Shown here piece by piece: positions 33,762 through 45,380 of a stretch of DNA of 64,000 nucleotides. The number at the start of each line of letters is the position of its first letter. Position 1 is the first letter of the stretch. Location: positions 28,176,001 to 28,240,000 of the forward strand of contig NW_024464918.1 in the NCBI RefSeq assembly GCF_017591425.1. The letters are read 5' to 3'. The DNA comes from Ochotona curzoniae. Taxonomy: Eukaryota > Chordata > Mammalia > Lagomorpha > Ochotonidae. A program made the position numbers and the translations under genes. The notes beneath the pieces were generated by a model. The model searched no databases, was not told the origin of the DNA, and saw only the letters and a program-made list of their open reading frames with translations.

Positions 33762-35397
33762 CCAAAATACAGAGTGAGAGTGAAAGATACTCTGAAGGGT
33801 GTTTTTTGCTAAGCAGAAGAGATTGAGATGAGCAGGTCTCCATTGGGCTTGCTCGCGTCTGTCTTCACCATCTAGGTATTGCAGGCAAGCCGTTATTAAT
33901 GTATTTATTTCTAAGTTCAACAAAAAATTTCAAGTACTCCTCTTACAGGCTGCTGCTATGGATTAACTGATGAGTATTTTGAGTTTTCCTAAGAGAATAT
34001 CTTGAGAAAAAGCATGACATTTTCCTCTATGTTTCTAATGTGAGTCAGAATTTTGTCTCCATGCAACCAAGAAAACTCACACATCACATCACCATGCAAG
34101 CAGCAATCATTACTAAACTTCAACCGCAGATGTTTCTGTGGATTAAAATACACATCAGTTCAGTTTATTAGATACAATTTACAGTTTTGAACTTACAGAC
34201 ATTAATACATGTTATCAAAGATGCCACACTTACTGCAGGTTTAGGGGTTTGAATAAAGATTTCCACTGGGAACACAATGTGATAAATCCTTGGTGGTCTG
34301 AAAGTTTCAGGCAAAGCAGAAGTAGAGAGCTACAGAGTGCTGCACTGTGGAATACTGAGAAGGTTGTCAGCATATACATGCATACATGTGCTGTGTTTGC
34401 AAGTCAAAGGCCATGTTTCTCTGGCTTCCCACACTTTGCTCCATGCTTCCAAGCTCCCCCGTCCTTCCAAAATGAGGTCCTTGCTTTCTGTCCCAGTGGT
34501 GACACCAGGCTGGCTGTGGGATGCACTTCTGCACCCTGCTTGCAACCACTGCTGGGCCCAAGTGTTGACTGCTAACTCTCAGTTGCAGTGGGATCTGTTC
34601 CCGGGAGGTTTATGGGAAAACCTGGGTGAACCGAGATACAGAGCACAGGAATCGGTGGGAGGGAAAATGGCCAAATCAGCCCCGGATGAGATGGCCCTAG
34701 AGCAGACAGCACCTTTTTTTCTCCCTCTGCCTGGACCCCCGAACTGGCTGCTCAGATACCAGGTGCACAGATCTATTGTAAGTTTTCAAGGACATTTCCT
34801 ATTGAAGAATGGCAGTTTTTTTTTTTTTTAAATGATACTGCGCAATGAAAGCAACACCATTTTTTGAAATAACATTTTTTTCCCAAGTAAATTGAACATA
34901 TCCAAAATCAGGATCAAGCATATACAATAAACAAAAACAATAAATAGAAACTAAAAGTCAATGGGAAAGGAAATGCAGAGTGATGTTAATACTGATGTTA
35001 TTCTGAAGTGCACAGGATTGACCTACAGCAGTATTGTGTGTCGTCTTCCCAGCCTCTGATAGATTTAAATGCTTTCTTCAGGAAGAATTTCACTCTAATT
35101 TTTGTTGTGAAGATGAACTTGATGAAGCATGATATTGCTACATTGATTGGTTCATGAAATGATCATTTTATCACTTCTATATAATATGCTGACGTGCTTA
35201 TTTTTGACAATAAATAGTACACCAATCTGAGGTAGATAATCATACACATAGTTCTTTTTTCATTTTGATTTTACATGAACTTGATTGAACACTGCTTACA
35301 GAAATATTTTTGCATTGGGTGGACTGACTTGTGTGATAGATTGAACCACTGCCTGCAGTGTAGACATCTTAAATATACACAGATGCAAGTCCCTGTT
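33762..35397. other. Unique DNA, nothing recognised
   Basis: Includes a 164-codon plus-strand open frame (34337-34831) ending in a T-run that encodes a phenylalanine string. It has no domain features and is not supported as coding. A-rich sequence occurs near 34860-34950. Confidence 0.4.
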
Positions 35398-35695
35398 GCT
35401 CCTCTTGCAGTGTGGCTCCCTAGTGGTGCACGTGGGAAAGAGCAGAAGGTGGCTAAGGGCTTGGGCTTCTTCGCATATGTGGCAGACTGAATGAAGTGGG
35501 GTGCGCCAACAACCTTTGGGAGAGTGAGTCAACAGAAGGAAGATCAATGGACCACACACACTCACAGTCACTGCTGTGCTCACTTGGCCTCCCTCCCTCT
35601 CCTTCCCAACCTCCCTCCCTCCCTTTGTTTATTCCTCTTGCTCTCTCACTCTCACTCTGTCTTTCAAACAAATAAAGTAAGTCTTTAAGACTTTT
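35398..35695 (+). mobile_element. Old CSINE copy, plus strand, pyrimidine-rich tail
   Basis: The preserved part includes GCACGTGGGAAAGAGCAG, CTAAGGGCTTGGGC and GGGAGAGTGAGTCAACAGAA, followed by a long CCTCCCTCCCTCTCC tract and TCTTTCAAACAAATAAAG. The head is missing or too diverged. The CT-rich tail is characteristic of older lagomorph SINEs. Confidence 0.75.
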
Positions 35696-37654
35696 TTTGC
35701 ATACCAGTAATACCTGTCTAATTCCGTTTTCAATGAATGGTTTGAAGGGTTTGTGCATGTGTTATCTCCAATTCCTTGCAAGAATTATGGAATATTTTCT
35801 TCTTTGATTAGTAATGTCATGTGTAGTAGCAGGGTTGAACAAGTCAGTTTTAATTCCTTGTCTTCTATTATAGGAACTGTGTCTTCCTGTTACCTCTTTG
35901 CCTGGAATTCATGCCCCTGCGTTAGAATGCCTGGGAGTGTATCAGCCTTCATGGCGACCAGGCCTGGGAGAGCTGGCTGTGTTCTGAGTTCACTTGGTGA
36001 ACCATGCAGGGTCTCCTGTTTGGATGGATCCATTAGACAGAAAAGGCAGTGGTACAAGTGTTGTCTTGTCGAGTGTGGCCGGCACATTCGCATGCTGTTT
36101 GATGTTCTTTTTCTCTCTAGGGTGCTCCTCTTAAGGGATGGATGCTGCAGTGTTCTAGTACACAGCAGCCAGGTTGATGTTTCTTGAATTCAAAGATGAA
36201 AATATTTCTTCCCTTTTGCAAACACTTTACAGATCTGGGCTTGCTGCTGCCACCAAATTCAGAGCTGTGGGGATAATGAGCAGATTTCTGTCTCAGGCCT
36301 ATGAGAACATGTGAACGTGGGCCAGGGCTCATTGTGTACCAGGTGGCCCTGGGCAGTCAGTGTTCCTGCTGACTGTCCCTTGAACATGCGATGACCCTCC
36401 TTGCCTCTGACATGAGGCATGCTGCACACACCTCCCACCCACTCTCCTTTAGACTACCCTGAGCAGTTCTTTCCTGTTCTGTAACCTCAGCTTAAAGAAC
36501 ACAGGTTTGTGCCGCCTCCAGAGTAGATAAGCATCCCCCATTTAGCCATTTTTAAATCTCATATATTACTATTTTGTAGTACTTATAATTTTATAACCTT
36601 AATTGGCAATTTTGTTACTGACACTTCTTTGTTGGTCGGGCCTGATAGAATCTGAATCTTATGTTAATGTCTCAGGGAGAGCTATGAATGGAGACTATAA
36701 AGAGGGATACACAATAGATGTGTTCAGACTCATGACATCATAATTGATTGCTTTAATATTTGAGGTGAAACGGGGGCAGCACAGCTTTGAAATAAAGCAG
36801 TCAGTGACTGTATTTTTGAGAGTCTGAATATTTCTTATTGCTTGTCAACTCTGCATCACTCTTGTCACTGGGTAGGATTTTGTTGAAAATTGAATGCCCA
36901 CGTTTGCCCTAGAATGTGTATTGCTCCCCTAAGAACTAATAACAAGGAATTAAACAATACATTCTGCTGTCCTTGGCTGGGGAATTAGAAATGTGTTGCT
37001 GTAGGGAATTTTGGAAAATTGTGTATTTTCTAGGATTCAAATGGTGCAGTACCTTCACAGCCACATCTCAAATATATAGTCTTGGGTGGAAATTGCGAAT
37101 CTTGACAGGAAGGTTTTCCTGCCAGGGTAAGTGGGGACACACTATGCACAGGATTCCTTCAGCCTTCAGGAAATAGATGTGCTCATCAAGGGGTGGTGTT
37201 TTCTCTACTATTTCTTGGCTGATTTATGTTCACCTGATCTATCTGGAATCAATAGGCAGGGTTTTTCTGCCTCCTTTATGATTCCATTATTATTGTTGTA
37301 CTCTTAAATGCTCACTGGCTCCTCCAAGTAAGAGCGAGCAAGAGGTCACCTGGGGGCTGCTGGAAACTGTTACCGGCGCTTCTCTTGGTTGTTAGGAAGA
37401 ACCTCGGCAAAGGATGCTTGCTTGGTTAAGACAGTTTGTGTGTGTCATGTACTTTTCTAAGAGGGCACTGTGGTTTGGTTCTGGAGAAATCAGTGGGCCT
37501 TCCTATGAATTTAGATAGTTAATACTGAAGTAGTGTTTAAATAAGTGTGTGCATGGGGGGTTGTATTTTCTTCAAGATGAACGTGTGCCATTTTTTATTT
37601 TACTGCTGTTGGATACCCGTTCTCACAAGATCTTTTAAAATGATTTCTTGATAT
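35696..37654. other. About 2 kb without recognised repeats or genes
   Basis: A 144-codon plus-strand frame (35753-36187) is cysteine/serine-rich and shows no recognised domain. Nothing else was identified. Confidence 0.4.
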
Positions 37655-38175
37655 TTTTAAATAAGGTTTTATTTTTGGGATAATTTTCAAATTCCAGAAA
37701 AGTTATAAATAGCACAAAGACTTTCTTTGTGTTTTTTTTCCTCCCAGTTTTTTCACCACTGTCAGCACCTATCCATCTATTGTACATATGTCAGAATTAA
37801 GAAGTTAAGATGGATATCTTGGTCCTAACTGCATCCTCACTTTCACTGGAGATTTTTTTAATCAGTTTTTCTGCTAAGTTCCTTCTGTCCCAGGAGCCAG
37901 TCCAGGCCCCACTTGTGTTATACTGCATTTCATGTCCATCTTGTCACCAACAATAGATAGACTTGGAGAGGGAGACAGAGAGTAACCAAAGACCAGGCCA
38001 TAGTTACGAAGTAAGTCAGTGATGAACAGGATAAACTTTTCATACTCATTCACTGAGGCCAGTGTCATCCCTTGGTCTCCTCTGCCGTCCACAGTGGTGA
38101 CAGTGCTGTGTGGAGGCAAGTGGCTTAGCTGTGGGCAGATACCCGGATTGATGTTGGTGTCACTGATATGCATTC
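37655..38175 (-). mobile_element. Ancient L1M 3'-end fragment, minus strand
   Basis: Read on the plus strand it opens GGTTTTATTTTTGGGATAAT and continues with CCAGTTTTTTCACCACTGTC, TTCTGTCCCAGGAGCCAGTC and CTTGGTCTCCTCTGCCGTCC. These correspond to the antisense of the 3' region of old mammalian L1 (L1M) elements. In element sense it ends with an AATAAAACC near 37660. The segment 37955-38045 fits less well and may be another insertion. The 99-codon frame on the minus strand is therefore probably L1-derived noise. Confidence 0.6.
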
Positions 38176-38290
38176 CGTCAGGGACAATTAAACAATCTGT
38201 GATTCATTTATTCTTTTCCTCCCTCCCTTTGTTTTTACTGTGAGATCCTTTGATGATTGTGAATTTTACAATAATGTAAGAATGTTTTGT

Positions 38291-38632
38291 AATAGTTGAT
38301 TTTTAAAAAGATATATTTATTTATTATTAGGCAGGTTTACGGAGAGAGATAGAGTGATATTCTATATGCTGTTTCACTCCCCAAATGGCCACATTGGCCA
38401 GAGCTGTGCTAATCCAAAGCTGGGAATCACTAGCTTCCTCTGGGTCTCCAGTGTGGATACAGATTCCCAAGGGTTTGGGCCATCCTCTGCTGCTTTCCCA
38501 GGCCTTAAACAGGGAGCTAGATTGTAATGGATCAGTTGAGATGTGAACTGGAGCCCATATGGGGTGCTGGCTCTTATAGGTGGAAGATTAACCTTTTGAG
38601 CCACAGCACTGGCCTCCCAATAATTGATTCTA
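38291..38632 (-). mobile_element. CSINE copy, minus strand, with probable target site duplication
   Basis: The reversed body runs from ATATATTTATTTATTATTAG through CACTCCCCAAATGGCCAC, CTGGGTCTCCAGTGTGG, TTTGGGCCATCCTCTGCTGC and GGAGCCCATATGGGGTGCTGG to AGCCACAGCACTGGCCTCCC. Flanks AATAGTTGAT at 38291 and AATAATTGAT at 38619 match at 9 of 10 bases. Intermediate age. Confidence 0.9.
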
Positions 38633-41194
38633 ATGCATATGATACAAATTGTTTTCATTAGAAATCTTTGGAATGAAATATTATCTTCTTTTGAAATTCA
38701 GGTGTTCTATTTACAATTATAAAATATTTAAGAGAACAGTTGAACTTTATCTATGTTTAAACTACTTTATTGGGAAATTTTGGTAAAAAAAAATGTGAAA
38801 AGTGGTGAGCCCCATGGGTAAGGGTTCCTGCAGGGCTTGGGTCACCTGGCCTAAGATCCATGGGCCCACCTGTAAGAACTGATCCTCCTCAGTGTAAAGG
38901 ATGGAGTGCCAGATGGCAGGGCATGGTGCGTATAGAGATGTGGTAGCCCATCGGGCCCGCTGAGGACATCAGATATCATAGCAGGGCTGAAGAACAGAGC
39001 ATATGCACAACTATCCCAGCCAAACAATGACAGCAAACATCTGGGTGAATGGAGACACTAAGGTCAACCATGCCAGCCAATGGATACTGGAAAGGCTTCC
39101 TCATCCATAGATTGGTGAGATTGGCAGCATTTCAGAATTATCATATCCACCTGGGCAGAAACTTCAGAGCAGGCACCACATTGGGACCCTGAGTTGATAA
39201 CAGATGGCCATTCCCCATCCTTTGGTACTGGAGTGGTTGCGAGGCTGAGCATGACTTCTCCCCTTATTTTCATCTCCCTCTCTCTCCTCTCCCCATGCCT
39301 CCAGAGATGGGAAGAAGAAATAGAAAGTTTGGAAGCAATGGTCATACCCACTTTTTCCTCTCAATCCTTCCGACCCTGATCAACTATGCAGACATTTTAT
39401 CAGCCTAGTGTTGACTTTTATTTGGAGACTAACGGATAGAAATATATTGAGATCAAACTCCTCTCTTCGGCCATTTAGAGGCCAGTCAGTTACTTTTAGA
39501 GATTTCCCTGTAACTGGGATGTTGGTATTTTAGGATGTATGCAGTAGGTAGTAGTTGTTCTGTCTACACAATACATGTATTTTCACAATTAGACATAAGC
39601 TGGGAAATTGCGGATCATGTGAGCAAAACAAGATACTGGTGTGATTCCAACTTCTTCATTTCAATCAGCAGTGAGACCATGTGCAGCTTCTGCAGGACTT
39701 CACTGGCCATGGTGAACAGAAGCCAGCAGTTGTCCTGCTGAAAGGGCATCGGAATGGCAGTGTGGAGAACCCGTTTCTCACCAGGAAGCTGTTAGGTTAC
39801 CTCTCTGACCTTTGATATTATATTTCTGTGAAATGGAAAGTTCACAGGAAGAACCTCTGCGAGGGATCATGGATTTACTGTTGGAAGGTTTTGTAACTAT
39901 TTGTTTTCCCTTCACACTTAGGTTCAGTCGCTTTTCAGTGGATGGGTCCTGTAATTATTGATTCTCTGTGAGCATCATGGGAACAGAGATCTGGACCAGA
40001 GGTGACAAGGTCAAATGCCTGAACGTAGCTGTTAGGTACAGAGCTGAGCGGAAAGGGAAAGGTGGCAACCCTGACGGCCTAGCCCGTCATGGCCTAATGA
40101 CACTGCTGTCACTCAGCTTCCAAGGCCTGGACCCCAGAGCGAGGACAGCCAGGTCTTATGAGATTCCAAAGAAAGCCACAGAACCAGCCCCGTACATGAA
40201 CTCTCACAGCCTTCAAATGTTAGCAAATAATTGAATTTGGAGAAGCACACTTTCTGAACTGAACTGAATATTTGGTGGGCTAGAACTCATCCTTTGGGGT
40301 CCTGACTTGGGATTTATGTTCTGTTTCAGTGATTTTCAGGCGTTTGACCATTATTTTGGTAAGCAACTTTTCACGTAGTGCAGCATATACCATGCATGCA
40401 CACTAGTGTGCATATGTATATTAAACTTTGAGACATGGATTTTGAGATTTGACATGTGTGATTCAGTTCTATGTGTACCGTGAGAGAGCAAGGATGGGAA
40501 AAGAGACGCTGACACTGGAATGGGCATCCTGACAAGGGATGGGGACACCCTAAGCAGGGGTTCGCTTGTTGTGCCACCCCTATGCTGCTGTTCAGTATTT
40601 TTACATTTCCATTCTTAAAGTAGTGATGTTCACATTCATTATGCCGTTTTAATGACTACTAGAAATCTGGAAGGAAGTGTGCTTCATATTTTGAATGTGG
40701 TTCTCCCATGAAGAGAGCAGAGCTAAGAACTCTATCAGTTGCTTTCTTTCTGTTTGATGTCTTAAGCAGCATTGCAAAGCCGACGTGAATGTGTTGTGTA
40801 TGTTTCTTCAAATAGCACAGGACCTGTTGGGTTGTGAAAACACTCAAGTGTTTTGGTGTAGCTTGACCAGCTGTGGTTGGTCAGTCCATTCCCCCATCAG
40901 GCCACATGCCATGGTTACTCCCCATGTCCTGGTATCCCCACTGTGACTCAGAATGTGTGAGATCAGTGAGGGGCAGCACGGGAGCAGCATCACCTGGACT
41001 GTTGCTGGTTGGCTAGGATGACACTGCTGGTGGAGCGCTTCTTGGCATGAACAGGTGTCATGATTGGTCCACAAATGCTGCCTGATATGTTGACCTGAAC
41101 ACATAGTGGGAGTTGCATTTATATGATCTGTCATAGCACGTTCATAGAGCAGAATGGCAGTCACTGACATGAGTGCAGTGTTCACTGTTAACGT
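38633..41194. other. 2.6 kb of unidentified DNA, possibly containing old retroelement sequence
   Basis: Segments at about 38810-39400 and 40845-41195 have a mixed, non-AT-rich, low-CpG texture like decayed retroelement sequence, but I could not match them to a family. The minus-strand 121-codon frame at 40844-41209 has no recognised domain. No exon was identified. Confidence 0.3.
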
Positions 41195-41455
41195 AGGGGA
41201 GTTGGGCACAGCAGTGGAGATGCCACCTGGGACACTGGCATCTCACTTTGGAGTGCCTGTGTTGGAGCTCAGGCTCCTGTCATGATCAGTGCAAATCCTG
41301 GAGGGTAGGAGGTGATGCCTGTCACCTGCTTGGGCGACATGGTGAGAGTTCCACATTCCTGGGTCCTGCCTGGCCTAGCCCTGGTTGCTATGGGTGCTTG
41401 ATGGGATATCTGGGTCTCCCTTTCTTTTAAATAAATAAAAACAAACAAATAAAAA
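41195..41455 (+). mobile_element. Old CSINE copy, plus strand
   Basis: The head GGGGAGTTGGGCACAGCAGT, the middle CACATTCCTGGGTCCTGCC, and the terminal CTCCCTTTCTTTTAAATAAATA followed by AAACAAACAAATAAAAAA fit an old SINE. Divergence is high. Confidence 0.7.
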
Positions 41456-41659
41456 ATGTAAAAATACTTTGTACCAAGCATTATAACCTTTTAGTCTGGG
41501 AGACTTACAGATATTTGAGTGAAAGTGTTAGTCTCTGACAGTTTCTGGATACAACTTATTTCTTCAAAAATTGACATAAATTGCACAGTGAGTCTATCAG
41601 TCTTTGTAAAAGCATGTATTCACACATGCAGTGGGTGGGAAATCTTAGGTATTTGATTT

Positions 41660-41905
41660 TTTTTTTAGGATTTATTTATTTTGGGCATGGTACAATGGCT
41701 TAATGGTTAAACCCTTACCTTGCAAGCACCAAAATCCCCTATAGGTGCTGGATCATGTCCAGGTTGCTCCACTTCCACCCTTGCTTGCCACCCCTGCTTT
41801 CCTGGGCCACTTGCAGGGAGCTGGGTGGGGAACAAACCGCGGCTCATATGGGATGCTGTCACTTGCAGGAGGAGGATTAGGCAATTGAGCCATCATGCCA
41901 GCCCA
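41660..41905. mobile_element. Composite CSINE with inverted head segments
   Basis: A T-run and GGATTTATTTATTTT (41660-41682) look like the tail of a minus-strand copy. Next comes a plus-strand head (GGGCATGGTACAATGGCTTA to about 41795), and then a minus-strand 5' half (CTGGGCCACTTGCAGGGAGC, GGCTCATATGGGATGC, GCCATCATGCCAGCCC). The two heads are similar and oppositely oriented, giving an imperfect inverted repeat with arms of about 105-115 bases. It may reflect nested insertion or inversion during reverse transcription. Confidence 0.8.
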
Positions 41906-43551
41906 CGTGTTTTAATTTTTATGCAGCCTTCAGTAATATGAAAGAAAATGCTGGGCAGTAAGAATCAGAACACCAAATTTTGGATGAATTAATGTGGGAA
42001 GCTGTGGGTTGGAGATGAGTCTCCTTAGCTTCTGCTTGCTGCTGCAGGACATGGCCAAGCCTCCAGATATGCCAGCAGATGTGAAAGTGTCATTTCTTCG
42101 CCCAAGTAGAGAACTTTAATATCAAAAGAGGAAACCAAGAAAAAGCGGGCCCATTTCTGAATCCTGTAGATGGATTTTGTGATGACTGATGCCGCTGACT
42201 TGGGCTCCTAGGCCAACAACAGCAAGCAGATGAGCTGTCTTGGTGTTGGGCACGGCTCACAAGGAGCACATGTGGGCCTGCCTTCTCAGATGCAGGTAAT
42301 CCACCTGCTTCTAGTCATCTGTTTACATTAAGTTCCGACTATTGCATAATTCTCCCCTTAAGGCTCAGCCGTTTCTCAGTCATACTTCAGCAGATGTCTA
42401 AAACAATCAGTGACAGTCATAAATCTTTCAAAATGCTGTACACATTTTATTACTGGTTAAATGGAAATGCGGCATTCCAGCTAAATCAGTTATTTCAAAG
42501 AAAAAATTGAGATATGCGAAAGAAAATAGCAGGTCAGCTATTTTAGGCACTCTGCACACTTCTCTGGTTGACATGGAAACTTCAGCTTTAGGGTCGAATG
42601 TTATAATTAGCCCACCGTGCTTAAGCTGTTTCTTTTGCTGCTACCCCGGAATTACCTTTCTATCTGCAGACATCGAAATAGATCAGCCCCTAACACATGT
42701 TCTCTTCGTGGACTGATGGTGATATAACACTGGGATGGCATCTGGCTTGCCATTCGCCAAGAAGCAGCCAAGGGGCTGGGGAGCAGACAGCACGTGAACC
42801 ACACGCAGCATGACCGTGTGGCCGTCTGGTGTGAGTGAGACTCCACTTGTTGGATTGGGATGCAGTGAGCCAATACTGAATGCTGAGAACAGGGAGAGTT
42901 GAGATTAAAAACACAATAGTCCCGCTTTGTATTTCTTCACAGACACATACATAGCTCCTTTTTTTTTGTTTCACTTTGTAAATAAAGTTGTTATCATTCT
43001 CAGAATATCGGCCTGCTTTTCTTCTTCCACTTTGCTACCTTTATTCTTAAAAGGGAGACTTATTAGAATATGCTTCCCAAAATAGAACTTTCAGGGTATT
43101 CCTTCACTGCTAAGGATTGAGAATGTCTTTTGTGGCCGACCCCGTTCACCTGACACCTCTGACTAGGTGATGGGACTCTTCCTCGTATCTGGCTTGCCAG
43201 TTGTGGAGGCATCCCCATGGCCCGTTCCCCCTGGAGGCCTCAGGCAGGCCTCCTTCTTCCATCACAGCATCTTGTGGCTTCTGAAGCCACCTGCTTTGCT
43301 ACATCAATCCACATTCTGTATGTTTCTTGTGACACCCTGGGTCCACACTCTGGGGTCTTGATGTGACTTCCCTAGGCTTTGCTGAGCCCCCTTCCACCGT
43401 TCTACAGTAATTCTTCCAAAGTTCATGGAGATGTAGGTGTTTCACAGAGCCAGGAAGGTATTTCTGTGGAGGACGACTTCCATGTCGCAGTCCCGACTAC
43501 ATCTCTGATTCTAGTTTCCTGTTAGAAGGCATCCCAGAAAGTGGCAGGGAT
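41906..43551. other. Unique DNA, nothing recognised
   Basis: A short plus-strand start near 42051 (ATGGCCAAGCCTCCAGATAT) opens only about 22 codons before a stop, and I do not recognise it. No repeat family was identified. Confidence 0.35.
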
Positions 43552-43712
43552 CATTGCCACCCACTTGCAGGCCAGGATTGAGCTTCTGGCTCCTGACTTA
43601 GGCCTGCCTGGTCCAGGCCCAGCTGTTCAGGGGCATTTGAGAAATGAACCATCACACGGTAGCTCGCAGTCTCTTTCCTACAGACATATACATGCATAAA
43701 AACAAAGATTTT
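43552..43712 (+). mobile_element. 3' fragment of an old CSINE, plus strand
   Basis: Shows GCTTCTGGCTCCTGACTTAG, CCCAGCTGTTCAGGGGCATT and GAGAAATGAACCATCACACG, followed by an A-rich end (CATAAAAACAAAGATTTTA). The head half is absent. Confidence 0.65.
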
Positions 43713-44265
43713 ATATGAAATGTATATTATGGAAAAGCTATGCACTTTGCCAAGAAACTTGTCTTTTAGTGTTGCTTTTCAACTAACTTTTGAAGTAGTG
43801 TCACGTTGGCACCGCCACACTTTTACCTCTTTAGATTGCTCTAAGTGTGTTGGTGTGTCAAGCAGTGCACTTCTTGAGAGAAGGACTGGCAAGTTCTGTG
43901 TCTGTAGCGTATCAAGTGCATTAGTACTCCGAACACATTCCTTAATGTTTCTTCATTACAGATTTGCCAAGCATTAATTCTAGGTGATTCATTTACAGAA
44001 GAATTAATTCAGCTAATACTTTATGGAACACTGATTATACATAAGATTGTTGCCAGACATGTAAGCGACACAGTGCTGAATCCAGCAGTCCTGTTCTGGA
44101 CTCTACAGCCTACTTCAGATGACTTCAGTTGAATATTTGCCTCACAAAAATGGACAGTTGTGATTCTCTTATGCATGCTTACAGAGGTTTGACCTACTCG
44201 GCAAATTCAGAGCTAGTCTTCCTGTAGAAGAAATTGAAGTATGGGTGATCAGAATTACCCAAGTG
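43713..44265. other. Unique DNA with weak ancient-repeat traces
   Basis: The stretch near 44010-44095 (AACACTGATTATACATAAG, then ACACAGTGCTGAATCCAGC) resembles a decayed MIR/L2-era repeat but is not firm. Nothing else was seen. Confidence 0.3.
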
Positions 44266-44587
44266 GGGCCTGGTGCAAAGAGTTAACTGTCTAATCCTCT
44301 GCCTCCAAGCACTGTCAGCCTGTATCGGTGCCAGTTCATGTCTGGGCTGCTGCATTTTCCATCTAGGTCTCTGCGTGTGACCTAGGAATGCGCGGGAGGA
44401 TAGCCCAAAGCCCTGGGACTATTATTTGACATGGGAGACCTGGAGGAGGCTCCTGACTCTTGGCTTCGGATCAGCTTAGTTCTGGCCACTGCAGCCAATC
44501 AGCAAGTGAAGCAGCAGATAGAATATCTTTTCCTCTCCTTTTATCTATAAATCTGCCTTTCCAATGAAAATAAGTATAATTTAAAAA
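44266..44587 (+). mobile_element. CSINE copy, plus strand
   Basis: The head GGGGCCTGGTGCAAAGAGTT and body AGCCCAAAGCCCTGGGAC, ATGGGAGACCTGGAGGAGGC and CTTGGCTTCGGATCAGC are followed by TGCCTTTCCAATGAAAATAAG. It is full length and moderately diverged. No clear target site duplication was found. Confidence 0.9.
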
Positions 44588-44879
44588 TGACCCGGACAAG
44601 AGAAGGCCAGTCCTGCTGGGCAGAGAGATCTGCTCATAGAATGGTTACACAAATGTCCCCAAGTTTCTATTTGTCTTCACTTGATAATCAAATTAGAGAT
44701 TGTTCTCTTTATTCTTAATAGAAAGTGTGACTGTGAAGTTCAAGGTGTCAATAGATTTTTTTTTTTTTTGAGGAATAATATGTCTTTAAAGATGCTCTTA
44801 GCTGTGCTGGTGCCTGTTTTGGTAACTTTGTTGCTCTTGGCAGCCCTGAATCTTGTTTTTGCCCTTTTTTTTTTATCAG

Positions 44880-45380
44880 GTTTATTTAAGTAATGCAAGT
44901 TGTATATGAAGTGCAGTTTCATGTGTATGCGTATATTTCAACATATGTATGTGCTGGGAAATCATGTCCACAATCAAGCTAATTGAAATATCTGTCACCT
45001 CACATAGTTGCCTTTTTGCTTTTTGTCGTAAGAATACATAGAACTTCCCCTTTCACGGAATGCAAATATGAAAGATGATTGTTACTGCTGCTATCACTGC
45101 TCTTTGTTAAGTCGCAGCGTGACAGGACCCTTTGGCCAACAGCATCGCTCCCTTCTCCATAACCCTGCATGCCCCTATTTCTGTGTTAAACTTTTTCCAT
45201 TCTACACAGAGGTGAGACTGTGCGTGACCTACCTCTCTCTGTGTGATTTCAGTAAGCAGCTGTTAGGTTGACCGGTGACTCAATGTTACTTTCAGAATCA
45301 TCGTCTGTTAATTGTGGTCAACAAGAACTCCCTCATTGACATTGAACTCTTCACGTAGCATGTGGCATATAATCAATGCG
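44880..45380 (-). mobile_element. Ancient L1M fragment, minus strand
   Basis: The plus-strand text TCCACAATCAAGCTAATTG, ATATCTGTCACCTCACATAG, then GACCCTTTGGCCAACAGCAT, TTCTCCATAACCCTGCATGC and later TTGTGGTCAACAAGAACTC matches the order of a well-known antisense L1 3' region in mammals. It is fragmented and diverged. Confidence 0.7.

Noticed and set aside
34337..34831. 164-codon plus-strand frame ending in a phenylalanine run
   Set aside because: The end is encoded by a T-run, no domain is visible, and overlapping frames of similar size occur on both strands.
37874..38173. 99-codon minus-strand frame that reads like a protein
   Set aside because: It overlaps an old L1M 3' region recognised on both sides; the apparent protein is most simply decayed L1 sequence.
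44681..44893. 70-codon plus-strand frame with a hydrophobic leucine/valine segment (possible membrane microprotein)
   Set aside because: The hydrophobic stretch is driven by T-rich codons and T-runs at 44757-44770 and 44863-44873, and it runs into an L1M fragment; no conservation can be shown.
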